Positions 16,459 to 28,500 of a stretch of 64,000 nt of DNA are shown in pieces. Every line of letters starts with the position of its first letter. Positions within the stretch are counted from its first letter, which is position 1. The stretch is taken from positions 5,830,501-5,894,500 of the forward strand of contig CM034128.1 in NCBI GenBank assembly GCA_019914995.1, in the 5' to 3' direction. Made by a program: the position numbers and the translations under genes. Origin of the DNA: Acanthochlamys bracteata (lineage: Eukaryota > Streptophyta > Magnoliopsida > Pandanales > Velloziaceae). The notes beneath the pieces are model-generated. The model had not been told where the DNA came from and did no database searches. It was given only the letters and a program-made list of their open reading frames with translations.

Positions 16459-19072
16459 AATCATTTTTTTAGTAATATCGAATCAGGATTGCGATTTCAA
16501 TCGTAAAAAATGGGTAAATTTATGATTTTTTTATAATTTTATACGATTTTATTTTTGAAAAAATTTGTGGTAATTAATCAAAAGTTAAATAAATTTATGT
16601 AAAGTTTAAGAAGATTTAGTAAATTTAAGGATGTCCTTGTAAAAATATTATTTTGAGGGGTTTTTTTATAAAATATAGAGGGTTCTTTTTAGAAAATTTT
16701 TAAAACATTTCTAATTTTTGCAAATGTACTAAAAAGATTTTCAAAATATTAAAACAATTTAGAATATATTAAATTTTTTGGTAAAAGATATTCAGGTATT
16801 AAAAGAATTTATATAAAATTTATGGGTATGTCAATTCTCACGATATTAATTAAAATTATAATTTTACGATTATACTCAAACGGAACGGTCTTAATTAAAA
16901 TTTAATTTCGACAACCTTGCGTATGAGAGAGAATCATACTGGTTATCGGCGTAGTAGACTGACCAAATCTAGACCAAAAATGTTCTTTCGAGAACAATAA
17001 TAGTAGATGCATCAGTTATTTTGTTCATCACCGTTAACCTTAACTATCGTTTCTAGAAATAGCAACAACAGATCCATTCTCCCTGTGGTGCATACCGTAG
17101 AGTTCAGTTGTGCTATCAGTGTCGAAGCCTTTGATGGTGATGCTGTTGATTCGGTGGATCTATCCATTGATCTATATCAATTTAAAAATCGTTAATCTAA
17201 ACAGCTTTAAAAGTTGATGCAGGGTTCGATTCTAACAATTATGATAAATTTTATAATATAATTTTTGTTTATTTTAATAAAAAAGTTAAACTTTTTAATT
17301 TGTAAAAGTTTCTCAAAATATTTTTGTTCTTAAATTTTTTTATTATTATAAACACTACAAAATGCTGATAATGTATCCTAATGGACTCGATCGAGGCTTG
17401 AGGTATATGCAAGCCTACTTAAAATAATGCAACTTTGGCAGTTGAGTCCAGCATGGGCCTATAAAAACAGCCTATTTATTCTTGTAACTGGTCAGAGCTG
17501 TGCCGATGAATCGCACGCCCAATTATTTCAGATTAATCTTCAAAAGCGTGCTACTGAATTTTTTGGTTTTAAGAGACTTTTATACTCTTTTTCAAATTTT
17601 CAATTCTTTTTTCGTCAAACACTTTTTTCAATTTTTTTAAAAAAATTAAATTTATTCAAATATATAGCTTTTTTAAAAAAAATTTTCAGCTACTTTTTAT
17701 AAAAAAATTAAAAAAATAATCTTTGTCATAAAAGTTACAATTTTTAATTTTAGACAAACAATTTCTTAGTTATTTTATAGACGTGCTGATCTTTAGTGTT
17801 AATGATAGTTGAAAAATAAAATCTAAAAAACTTTTTTTAAAAAATTATTATTTAAAAAAATTATACATATAATTAACATATGACATATGATTATTATATA
17901 CATTAATTTTGTTTTTAAATTTTACGCTATTATGTATTTTTGTTGGATTCAAAAAGTTTAAAAGATAACATTATGCGGATGCCAGGATCAGTGGCTTCGG
18001 TGTTGCTTTCTTTTCCCCATTTTTTTAACTACATTCATAAGTAGAACTGCAGTTAGGTCAGGCAAGATGGCCACCGTTACACATTAGCCATCACAGGAGT
18101 GACAATGACTCGACTAGTGAACTCAATTCAAAATTCATTTATTTAATTTTAGTTCAAATTTGATTTTAATCTAAATGGTTTTAAGTCAATCCAAAATTAT
18201 CTGATAAATAGATTTAGATCGAATTCGAGTTGATCAAAAAATTGACCTACTTAATTTAATTATATATAATATATAATATCTAATAAATATAAAATATTTA
18301 GAATAAATATATTAACATTTAATTTTCTCTATATATACTTTACTTTGCTTATTTTAAAATTAATATTTTTTGTTCTGGATATCTGATACCTAATAATTTT
18401 TATCTATTAGTTTTAAAAATTAATTGTTATAATTTTTGTCTTAATAATTTTAATTATTAGATAGGTCGATTTTAGTTGATGCGGTTATTAAATAATTTGT
18501 GTTAAGGTTGATAACTCATATATACAAGCACTCTATTTTTAGGAACACTTCGTGATGCTCCTTCTCTAGTTTTTAGATGATGAGATTTTGAAATATAATT
18601 TTTATTATTGGATATAAAAAATTATTAGTTAAAAATATATTAACAAAATTTCAAATCATTCAGACAATGAGTTGACTATAATTCGACCATTTGATTAAGA
18701 TGATAAAAATAAAATAATTTATATTTTAAAGTTTTTTTATTTCTATTATTTTTATCAAGCTACTGAATAGAGATCAATTTATAATCCAATTGAGTTAAAG
18801 TTTTTATCAAAATATTTTCTAATGTATAATTTTTTATATTTGATGGTAGAAATTTGGTTTGAAGATTATTCCGACCATAAAAAGAAAATAGAGTGCCCAT
18901 ATTAACATCCCTGTCGACTCAGGCCACCAGTACTTAACTACTTAACCAAACGTTCTACCCCATCCACAAGAAACTCCAAATATTAAGAGACCACCAAATG
19001 AATATGGATGCATATGTATAAAGCTCGGGACATTGGCTTTCTATAGATCTGATCATCTTTTGTTTACAATAT
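16459..19072. other. AT-rich intergenic DNA, no gene seen
   Basis: This is a long non-coding stretch. Frames at 17007-17195 and 17427-17702 on the plus strand translate to low-complexity peptides rich in Phe, Leu and Lys and resemble no family. It is probably an accumulation of old repeats. Confidence 0.4.
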
Positions 19073-19075
19073 TAA

Positions 19076-19353
19076 GGGTGCGTTTGTTAATACTTATGAA
19101 ATAAATTTTTTTTAAAATAAAAAATATTTTTATTTTTTTAAAAAATAAGTTATATTTTTTTAGAAAAATAAGTTATATTTTTTTACTTTTTAAAAAAATA
19201 ATATAAATATGCAATAAAAAGATCTTATTACGTAAAATTTTTCTACATTTTTTAAATTTTTAAATAAATTTTTAAATATTTATAAAATATATATTAAAAA
19301 ATATAAAATAAAAAATTGAAAAAAATTTGGAATATGCAATTCTAAACGCACTC
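19076..19353. mobile_element. Tourist-like MITE with TAA target duplication
   Basis: The left end GGGTGCGTTTGTTAAT and the right end, read on the opposite strand, GAGTGCGTTTAGAATT form an imperfect terminal inverted repeat of about 16 bp. TAA occurs directly outside both ends (19073-19075 and 19354-19356), the target duplication expected of PIF/Harbinger-class elements. The body is AT-rich and non-coding. Confidence 0.75.
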
Positions 19354-19357
19354 TAAA

Positions 19358-20447
19358 CAAGAATTAAAGAACTTCCAGTCGTATGATATCAGTAGCTACA
19401 GACTGAAGCCCGCCCGTAATAGCTTTCATCGCATTGGCCTGACAGCCCTCCGCAAGCGAGCGGCCAGCTCACGCGCTTGGCTTGCTGGACATGTTCATAA
19501 ATCAAAATGGCCACTTACGGTTGCCGACTTTGCCCCACAGTGCGCTCGGCTTCTATGCATTTAACTAATCCACTCTTCCAGATTTAGGAATCGCTTAATT
19601 GCTTAAAATAACACATATTTGATAAAAAAAATTTGATATTTTTTTTAAAAATATTTTTAAAAACTTATATACATAGTTGTCAGGATCGGAATTTTATTTA
19701 GTATCATTTTGCTTGTATAGGATCGTAAAATCGAAAATTTAAGTAAGATCGTAAAATTTTATTTATCGATTTATAAATTTATTTAATACTTTTAAATATT
19801 TAGATAGTATTTATTAAAATTATTGAAAATTAAATACATAAATTTTTATATATTTCATCTTAATGTAATAAATTAACAATATTTATATTTGTAATTCAAA
19901 TAAACTATATCATTAATAATTTTTTATATTAATTTAGCTCATTATCGCAATATTTTTATATATATGTCATTATCTGTAAACGTACACTTATACCATATTT
20001 AGAAAATCTAATTCCTTATGTAATCAAACAATCCGTCTTTATCGCCTCAAAATTAAGAGAAAGAATATAATTCAAAATACCACCATGCAAAAAATATTTT
20101 GCTTTCATAATGAACTCCTCACGAAATAAACTAAACACAACCGCACCCGCTATAAACGAACGATTGATCTTCTTAGCTATTTCAGCTTCACTCAAAATCT
20201 CTCGAGAGCTCCTCTGATTAATGAAAATTTGTTATGCTGAAATAGAAAGATCGCAGGTAAAATCGAAATTTTAAGAATTTTAGGATTAAGATCGGGATCT
20301 ATATATATATATATATATTATAATATGATGATATAAAATTATTTATATTCTTTATTCAACAAGATCTTTAAGTATTTATGTAAATTATTTAAAAGAAATT
20401 GAACAAAGGGTAGAAAAAATATTTATAAATAATGCCAAGCCAAAGTC
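19358..20447. other. Intergenic DNA with a TA microsatellite
   Basis: AT-rich sequence with a somewhat GC-richer patch at about 19400-19560. A (TA)n microsatellite lies near 20300-20318. I see no gene. Confidence 0.4.
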
Positions 20448-20450
20448 TAA

Positions 20451-20652
20451 AATTGCGTTTAACTATAAGTTTTTTATACTAATTTTTAATTTTTAATTAT
20501 ATATTTTAAAATATTTTTATAATATTTTATAAAATCTATAATGCCAAGCCAGGGTCTAATAAATTTTATTAAAAAATATTTTTTATTTATCAAAATATAA
20601 TAAAATAGTTTTTATTTTAAAAAATATTTGTAAAAGTAATTTCAAACGCACT
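20451..20652. mobile_element. Tourist-like MITE with internal short repeat
   Basis: The left end ATTGCGTTTAAC and the right end TTCAAACGCACT are inverted relative to each other and related to the MITEs at 9631 and 19076. TAA lies close to each end. A roughly 20-base motif (AATGCCAAGCC then GTCTAA) occurs just outside the left end (about 20431) and again inside (about 20540), suggesting a small internal rearrangement. Confidence 0.55.
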
Positions 20653-21969
20653 TAAATCATGAGGCCGCCCTATCGATCTTTCCAATAAAAAAATTTAAAT
20701 TACCAATCAGTAGTACTCCACTGATGTGCCAGATATTCTATCATCGTAATTATCCCCGCTTTTGTTGCTGGAGACGGTGAAAGGGGGTGGCACGTATGGC
20801 GACTGCATGCAACGTAGCAGAGCCCAGTTAACTCCGTTAAAAAAAGGGTGGCGCTTTATTGCCGCTGCACCGACAGCAAACCCCAACCGTCTCGCCGAAT
20901 CTTTCACCAAAAGCCTACTTATTAAGTCCTTCGCAGCAGATGATGCTATGGGTTCTTTCGGGAACTCGAGTGATCTGGCAACGACGTTGGCGAGGCTCAG
21001 TTCATGGTCCTGTTCCTTGAACGGCGTCATACCGTACAAAAGCTCGTATATGAACACACCGAACGTCGTCCTCCAGTCAACTTCTGTACCGTGTCCCTCA
21101 CCAGAGACGATTTCTCGAGCGAGATACTCATGAGTTCCGACGAATGACATTGATCGTAAATCAACTGGCTCAGCAACGAAATCCAGATCAACGCCACAGT
21201 TAATGCTTCCTTTCTTCCGGCGGCGGCGCCATCTGGCGTGAAAGTTAAGAAACTGTAGGGATGATACAACTTGGTATTGCATGATTCGTGTACCAAAGGA
21301 GGGGGTTCTCCGGTAACGCCATCGTTGGAGAAAAAAGAGTGGGCAGCGAGAGACTTGTCGGAGATGAGCTGCGCAAGTGTGGTGGCCGCTGAGCTGTCGC
21401 ATCTGAGAGAGAGGTCAAAGTTCAAAAACCGTAAGCACGACGTGGCCGTCAGACCTAATGAGCACGTTCTCCGGCTTCAAGTCTCTATAAACTACCCCTG
21501 GAGACTCCAGTGCCACCACTATCTCGATCAGCTGCATAGAACCTGAAAATTTTTCCAAAGTTAAATTAAAATTTCTCCACCTTGGTCCACAATATTGTGA
21601 TTATGTTAGGGTCACTGGCGGAACTAGATTAATAAAGAACCAGAAATTATTCTGTCTTTGGAGGAAGATGATCGCGTGAAGAGTGAACTGTTTGAGAGAT
21701 CCTTCTTTTGAAATACGGTTGCACGGAAAGCTACACAGAAATGAAGAAGGAAAGAAACAACTGGAATTACAACATCACGCACAGACGCCACCCGCACCAG
21801 CAGCTGGTTGTGCGAGTCAGCGGCCTGCGCAGGACTACAGACCACCTGCTCGGTTGGGTGATACACAAATTTGAGAGGGTATATAGATTTACTTGTAATA
21901 CTACTTTATTTTAAAATTTTAATAAATTTTGTATAGTATTTAAAATCATTTAATTTTTTAAAAACTATA

Positions 21970-21978
21970 AATATATTA

Positions 21979-22000
<22 letters not shown>
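21970..22000. repeat. TA microsatellite
   Basis: A run of TA dinucleotides inside the AT-rich intron of the kinase pseudogene. It is simple sequence with no further structure. Confidence 0.8.
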
Positions 22001-22009
<9 letters not shown>

Positions 22010-22273
22010 TTATGTCAAAAACTTAAAAACTCGTTTATTGACAAGCTTTAAAGTAAGTTTTATTTTTAAAAAATTATTTTAATCACTCCTAAAAGCTCTC
22101 TATTTAGATTTGTACACTTCTAGGCATACGGCTATTGTGCCAAATGGTTCGATTGACGGAAAGAAGTTAATCTCTTATGTGTCGTTTAGCTTAAAATTTT
22201 CGACTTCTTTTTTATTCTAATTTTTAATTATATAATTTTTAATAAATATTTTATAATATTATATTATAATATT

Positions 22274-22510
22274 GGGTGAGCATTTGCTAATACTTATGGC
22301 ATTGCATTTTATTTAAAAATGTTTTTCATCTTTTTTAATAAATTTTATAATATTTATTTTTTTAAAATTTAAAATTATATGTATGTCTTATAATTTTTAT
22401 ATATATAATTTTTATTATTACTTAGTCAAAAAAATAAATAATTTTTCAAAATGCTTCAAAATAAGCTCTATTTTAATAAATATTTTATTTTAAACACTTT
22501 CAAACCTCAC
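22274..22510. mobile_element. Decayed Tourist-like MITE in the pseudogene intron
   Basis: The left end GGGTGAGCATTTGC is followed by TAATACTTATG, which also occurs just inside the 19076 MITE. The right end CAAACCTCAC is the inverted partner. The inverted repeats are more diverged than in the 19076 copy. It is non-coding. Confidence 0.5.
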
Positions 22511-23676
22511 ATATAAGTTGCAACCGGAATGACCAATCAAAGTCGAGAGTTTTTTATTAGCCATTGCTATAGCAAACCTTTTTTAACTATAAGGAGTTCA
22601 TAATCATCCCAAAAATAATATAAGATGGTCAACACTAACAAATTAAAGCCATATGCATGCTAACTTTAGGTAGAACAATAACACGGAGTTGGATTAAGGA
22701 TGTGATTTGATTAAATGAAGAAGTGAGTTTTGCTAAAATAAATATCGTAATATTAAAATTTGATAAAAAGTGAAGAGAAATAATTTTTGAAATGATAATT
22801 CTAACATATAAAATAGAGTTTAAAATTAAATTTTAATAAAGTAAAATTTTGTACGTAAATAAAAAGTAAAATTTAAAGTAATAACTGAAATATATGAAAT
22901 GATCAAAACCAAATTTTCGAAAAAAGAATAAAGTCTCTTACCATTGAAATATGTCATAAATAATAATATTATTAGATAATTAGAAATTTTTTATAATTTT
23001 TTTAATGGTAAATCTGCATTTCAAATAAAATACCAATTCGAAGTTGATCTATTTTGCTTCAATTGTTAAAATTAAAATTTCACTCCGTTTTATTGAAACA
23101 AAAGAATAAACAGTATAGACAACATCACACCAAAATATATATGTAAGAAAGCAAGCTGAAGAAAGAAACAATAATAAAGGAAAGAAGTAATAAAGCAAGC
23201 AAAGGAACGAAGAATTAGAGTAAGAAAATGAACTTGACCACGACTTCATTCGAAGGTTTGCTGTTCTGTCGTTGCCGGAAAACATGGAGATCTCCACCGA
23301 AACAAAACTCAGTAATCAAGCAAGACCACCGCTCGTTCTCAGCGCATATATTCCTTCCTTCAAGCTCCTTTCTATCCATAACCTTTATAGCAACTAATCA
23401 TCTGCTCTTCAGTTCAGTTAGGTAAAAGCCGCCGATATCTCCGAAACCTAGTCGGCGAACAAGACGCAGGTGTGACATAGAAAATTTGTGTTTGTTGTCG
23501 TTGTCAACTGAGAAAGAGGAGAAAGAGGAGAAAGAAAAGAAAGGTTTGATTGGGCTAGAGGAAGATGAAGCAGTAGTTGATGTGGATATTGCTGATGTAG
23601 AGATGGTTCCAGAGATTGAACAGTCTGATGCACCAAAGCTCATGCTTTGTAAATAGTCTGCTAAATCTTCCGGCAT

Positions 23677-24136
23677 GGTTACCTTTCAAAGAAAAAAAAA
23701 GAGAATTAATGATGGTTAGATGTAATATAAGGTAAAGAGTTGAGTTGTTTTTGTTCGGGGGAGAGTGTGGCCTCAGTCAGACTTGTGGATGGCCTGTGCA
23801 TAAGTGCAAGAAACGATATGAACCGAAAATACACCGATCAGCCAGATATTCAAAATGCGTTATGGCTACCTTTATTTGCATATCGTCAATCATAGAGTTA
23901 AAGGCAAATAATTTTCGAGCGTAAGTATAATTAAGAAAATCAAGGTTATTGGATTATTGCTAGTGTTACTCAGTGCAAGAATTTTGTGCGTCAAATGTAT
24001 TGCACATGGTAGATGCAAGTCAATGTACGGTGGGATATTAGTTTAAATACTAAACAGTTATGTAGCATTATCACAATGATCGCTATTGATTGGGGTTTCC
24101 AAGTTTGTTATAGGAAAAAATGTTTGACATAACTAG
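23677..24136. other. Former promoter and 5' flank of the kinase pseudogene
   Basis: Lies directly upstream (minus strand) of the pseudogene start codon at 23676. I see no other gene. It is duplicated at 30054-30513. Confidence 0.4.
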
Positions 24137-24144
24137 GTAGTGAG

Positions 24145-24579
24145 TAGAAGTGTAAAAATGGGCAAGGCCAAACGGGTCGGCCTGTGGCTCGTTTGGCCCG
24201 CTCATCGGTCTTTTCGGTCCGATAAACAGTGATAGGATCGGGCCGATTTGATCCGATCCAACGGATATGATGGGCCGACTATGTTGGTCTGTCGGGTGGC
24301 CCGTCCGTTCGGATACTGTTCATATTGACAGTTGACTTTGTCAACATTGACCGTTGACCTGGTCAAATTTAATAAAAAAATTTTATATTACTAAAAAATA
24401 AATTTTAAAAATAACAATATTTTATTTTTATCTTAAGAATAATTTTTAAATTCTATTTTTTATATAAAATAAAAATATAATTCGGATAAATGGACCGGAT
24501 CGAGTCATGAGAAATGAAACTGGTTCGGACCGGTCCGGTCCGGTCTATTAACTTGGCCCGCCCCGTTTTTGCACCTATA
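24145..24579. mobile_element. Non-autonomous hAT element (MITE), copy 1
   Basis: The left end reads TAGAAGTGTAAAAATGGGC; the right end on the opposite strand reads TATAGGTGCAAAAACGGGG. These are imperfect inverted repeats of hAT type. Flanking octamers GTAGTGAG (24137-24144) and ATAGTGAG (24580-24587) match at 7 of 8 bases, as expected for an old hAT target-site duplication. Subterminal DNA is rich in CGG/CCG and GTTGACCTGGTCAA motifs. There is no coding frame. Its ends and subterminal motifs resemble the hAT element at 53604-56297. Confidence 0.85.
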
Positions 24580-24587
24580 ATAGTGAG

Positions 24588-26249
24588 TTCATAAAATATG
24601 ACATTTAATAAGCTGAGTTTAAAAAATAAGCTTTTTTGGAAGATATATTTAAAATGTGAGTCAAATTTTTATATATTTAGTGAATTAGAAAATAAATTTT
24701 TGTGTATTATATTTGAAAATAAATTTTGGTAAAGAAAAATTTGAAGATTAATATACACATTTTCGAAAAAAGAAACTGAGTGCATGTTTGGCTTTCATTT
24801 TTATTTCTTTTATTTTAACTTTTCATTTTCATATTTTCTGTTAGATCTTTTATAAATTTTTTTAAATTTAAAAAGTACAAAAAATATTATAAATTATAAA
24901 TTATTATTATTATTTTTAGATAAAAATTTATTTTTAAAAAAAAACGTAAATATTTTTTATTTTAAAAAATTTATTTTTAAAGTCACTCTTAGATATTTCT
25001 TTATGTTCTCTTTCCATAGATTGTTTTGAAAAAGATGATGGAATAGTTAAGGATGCCTAATCCGCTTCTTCACGTTTTCCTAACCAAAACTTATGGGGGT
25101 AAAATTTCCAAATTAAGCAATTTCGTTACGTATATTAATTAGTTTAGATGGAATTGAAAGGAATCATAACCTTTTAGAATACAAGAAGAGTATTAGTTTG
25201 ATAGGAGACCAATCGCTTAATCTTTTCCTTGATATCGTTCGGAAAGAGCTTTGTTGTCGGGTCCTTCTTTCTAGTAGAGTAACCACAACAACATCCACGG
25301 ACCACAAAACACTAAAAATATTTTTCTCGAATGAAGTCTCCACTTTTGTAACTGTTTTAGTTATTAGTTGAACAAAAACGAGAATGCTTGCGCAATCTTG
25401 TTTCTCTAAAACTTCCTTGTTAGTCTTTCTTGCAACGTTGCATCAAAAGGAAACTTTGTTATAAAGTTGCACCATTGGAACAACACATCATGCACACATC
25501 CATCATGATTGGACATGGTTTTCTCCATACATACACTGGTATGATTATGTATAATGTAGACATCAAGGAGGCAGGAGGTTGTATATAATGGTGAATTCTA
25601 GTACACAGAAAGCCATCAACCTAGTAATTTCAATAGGCTTTTGTAGTATCTGTATGTTTTATTTCGGTCAAAATCTATAACAGAAGTTTAAGAAAAATTT
25701 AAAAAATTGACCCCTATCTTATAAAGCCATAAAAGTGTATCTTTAGTTACAATTCGATATAATAGCGAAGCAATCCGTAAGATACATTATCCATCCAGTT
25801 AGTTGTAAAAAATTTCTACTATGGACGTGGGAATGGTATCGTGGGCATACGTGAGAGGTCTTCGATGTGTTGAATATTTGATTTAGATAAAATTTCGTGT
25901 AGATATTTCGTGGTTTGACTAAATTTTGCCACATCTCATATACAACAATGCTGGCAATATTACAGGAGTGAAATGCTCAAGCATACACATGTAGTATATA
26001 TCTCAAGGGCCATCCAACTCAATTGCAGCTCCCTCCTGATGTGTAAGACAGAGTTGTGTAGCCCTTGATAACCCGGGCTGTTGAAGGTGGATGACACACT
26101 GAATGAATTTTGTATAACATGATAAGGTATCAACAATAAAGTGTTTTCAATGTGACTCGAGCATAAACACAACAGACAAAACTGCATGCACTTTATTTCA
26201 CTTTGTTAGAAACATATCATATGTTACATATGTCGCATTAATCTTGATA
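24588..26249. other. Non-coding part of duplication copy 1
   Basis: AT-rich DNA whose short minus-strand frames at 25743-25934 and 25960-26187 recur in copy 2 simply because the DNA is duplicated. They match no family I recognise. No gene is supported. Confidence 0.45.
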
Positions 26250-28500
26250 GTATAGTCTGTCCAACACTTTTTAGACTCGACCATCGGTCGAATAATTATT
26301 CAGACTCGATAATAATTTGAATAATTAGTAAGATACGGCTAATGGTCAAAATTTGTCGGACTCTACTGTACTAAAATATACAAATATGTAAAATGAATGT
26401 TTTGTAAATATAAATATATAAATTAACATTTGCAAATGTAAATCTGTAAATGAATTATTGTAAGGATAAATTCAGATGTATCATTATTACCTTCGATTAT
26501 TTATTGCCAGTTATGAGTAATTATTCGACTTTTAGTCTCGAAATGTAGACAAGTCGTTGTCTAGTAAGATTATATTTGATTTAAAATTTGTATGTCGCTC
26601 GACTAATGGCATCAAGAAATATGGGTTCTAAGAATAAGGTGTTATTGGAATATAATTAAGGTCTAAGTGTTCAGAAAATGCTGGTTTCGATTGGAATTTG
26701 AATACTATTTTTGGGTGTCTAACCAAAAAAGTAGATGAGCAATATTCCAATAAGACTTAATTCGACTAATGTTTGTATCTATAGATTGGTGTTCAAAGTA
26801 TTCGTATATATTGAATAAGCGTCGAATAATGACTTTCGAGAATCAGGTATTTGACTCTACTTCGAACACTATTCTTCAACATCTAACCGAAAGGAGTCAA
26901 ATGGTAGTCGAAAAAGACAGTCTCATCAACTAATAGTTGAAGAGCGTCTGATCAATAATCCTATAGATTTGTGTTCGAAAAAGAAGGTGTTATTTAAATG
27001 TATAATGTATACAACTTGCCCAATTTATTTCAAAGAAGGTTAAGGTTGAAGAATACTTATGTTCGAATGTTACTAGAGTACAGTTTGAACAACTGTAAGG
27101 TTACATAAAATTGTGTTCATCGACGTATATTTAAAAAGTAATTGACTAGTCGACGAATATGACTATATTCGACTCAACTTCGGACATCTTATAATGTAGG
27201 AAGGAGGGGTATGTTAAACGAAGTTCAATATCAAGATATTTGTTTTCAAAGAGGGTTCTACCATATTCGAACCATAGTAAAAAAAGACTAGATTTGAGTA
27301 ACTAGTGAAGTACCAATAGATACAAGCACACTAAGCAACTATGGCACACAACTTTCATAGTGAATTTTGTTTTTTTGTTCTTACAATTTATATACAAGAC
27401 AAACAAAAAACAAATATGTATATATAATAATGTTATAAAATATTTGTAATAAATACAATGAGTTGTATTAAATATCAAATAGCAAATATTTCATTCATTC
27501 CTCATGAGTCATCACCATTTGTTTTAGCTTTCGTAGCTCAATATTTATGTTTAGCTCTCAATTCCTATCAAAATCTAAAATAGGTGGGAGCAATCCATAA
27601 TCAAAAGAGTTCCATAGCTTCCTTCATCCTTAATTGTAGTATTTTTTCTTTGTGATGTTTCTAATGTCTTCAGCCAATAGTTAGATATTCGAGATACATC
27701 TGGGTGAACATATCACAATCTTGCTGTGATAACAAATCTTAATCAGACAACTTAATTTTGAACTTAAAAAAATAAGTAGCACAGTTTGAACTAGATTGTA
27801 AATGCCCCTTGTTGGGATTCGAAGAATGAAAATATTTAACTGATATTTTGATGAGAAAATCCAAACAAATTAGGTTCAAAGAAAAAAATTGATCGACTAT
27901 AGTCAAAATAAGGTAGACTGTTCGACTTAATTTCGAAATGGTTTTGGTTTGAAGAAGGCAAGTCTTCGAGTTTATTCTGAATAACATAAAATTATTCTTA
28001 CTATAGGATATTGTTGGGGTTTGAAAAAGAGAAGTATTTGTTTATATTTCGAAGAAAATAAAAAAGATAGGTAAAGTTTGAAGAACGAATATTTTCTATT
28101 GTATTTTGAATTAAAGTAAAACTATTTGACTTAATTTTGAATATGAATCGAGGTTCGAAGAAAGGAAGTATTCAAATCGTATTTAAAAAAAAAAAAAAGG
28201 ATCAAGAAAATTGAATACAAAGAAAAGATTTGAAGAAAAAAATTTCAAACATATTTTGATGAGAATAAAAGTATTGACTTACTTTTAGATATGGTTAAGT
28301 TTCAAAAACAAATTCTTCATCTTCATTTTAAAGAAAATTGAAGTCGAACATGGTTAGGAGGAACGAAAATTTTCTGACTTTAGTTTCAAATAATAGTGGT
28401 TGAATAATAATTATTAAAAGTCAATAATTTCTATTCAAAGAGTCAAAGAAGACTTTCGATCTCTATATAGAGCCCCAACAAAGACAATAAAATATAAAAC
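26250..28500. other. TCGA/TTCGAA-rich degenerate sequence, copy 1
   Basis: This non-coding stretch carries many near-copies of TTCGAA, GTCGAA and TTCGACT-type words separated by AT-rich DNA, for example around 26880-27000 and 27830-28280. No protein or clear tandem period can be read. It may be a decayed low-complexity repeat or part of an unrecognised transposon. Confidence 0.4.

Larger units (their letters stand above)
20707..23676 (-). pseudogene. AGC-VIII protein kinase pseudogene (two exons)
   Basis: Exon 1 is about 23676-23226, exon 2 is 21542-20707, and the intron between them is about 1.7 kb. Exon 1 starts MPEDLADYL, then a Ser/Thr-rich stretch, then the P-loop RRLGFGDIGG. A TGA follows the P-loop; beyond it a VAIKVMD lysine motif and FCFGGDLHVFRQRQ are still readable, but the segment between them is deleted. 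Exon 2 starts at the same intron position and phase as the intact kinase at 37304. It retains [18 protein letters not shown], but an insertion after AAD, a small deletion before VVYRD, a stop after VFEL and a shift near 21230 break the frame. The APE motif reads ARE, and DWWTFG reads DWRTTFG. The C-lobe otherwise runs to a normal-looking end (SVEYY, stop at 20707). Exact subgroup is uncertain; the AGC1/PINOID-WAG-like area is my best inference. Confidence 0.88.

Noticed and set aside
20762-21133. 123-codon plus-strand frame
   Set aside because: Exact antisense shadow of the kinase pseudogene C-lobe, whose conserved motifs read on the minus strand.
23228-23425. Plus-strand frames repeated identically at 23228 and 29604
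   Set aside because: Identity between them comes from the segmental duplication. They are antisense to pseudogene exon 1.
25743-26187. Minus-strand frames conserved at 32118-32547
   Set aside because: Apparent conservation is only the recent duplication. Peptides are unremarkable and there is no splice or family support.
26250-28500. CRISPR-like or satellite array suggested by recurring TTCGAA words
   Set aside because: No constant repeat length or spacer size, and the context is a plant nuclear genome.
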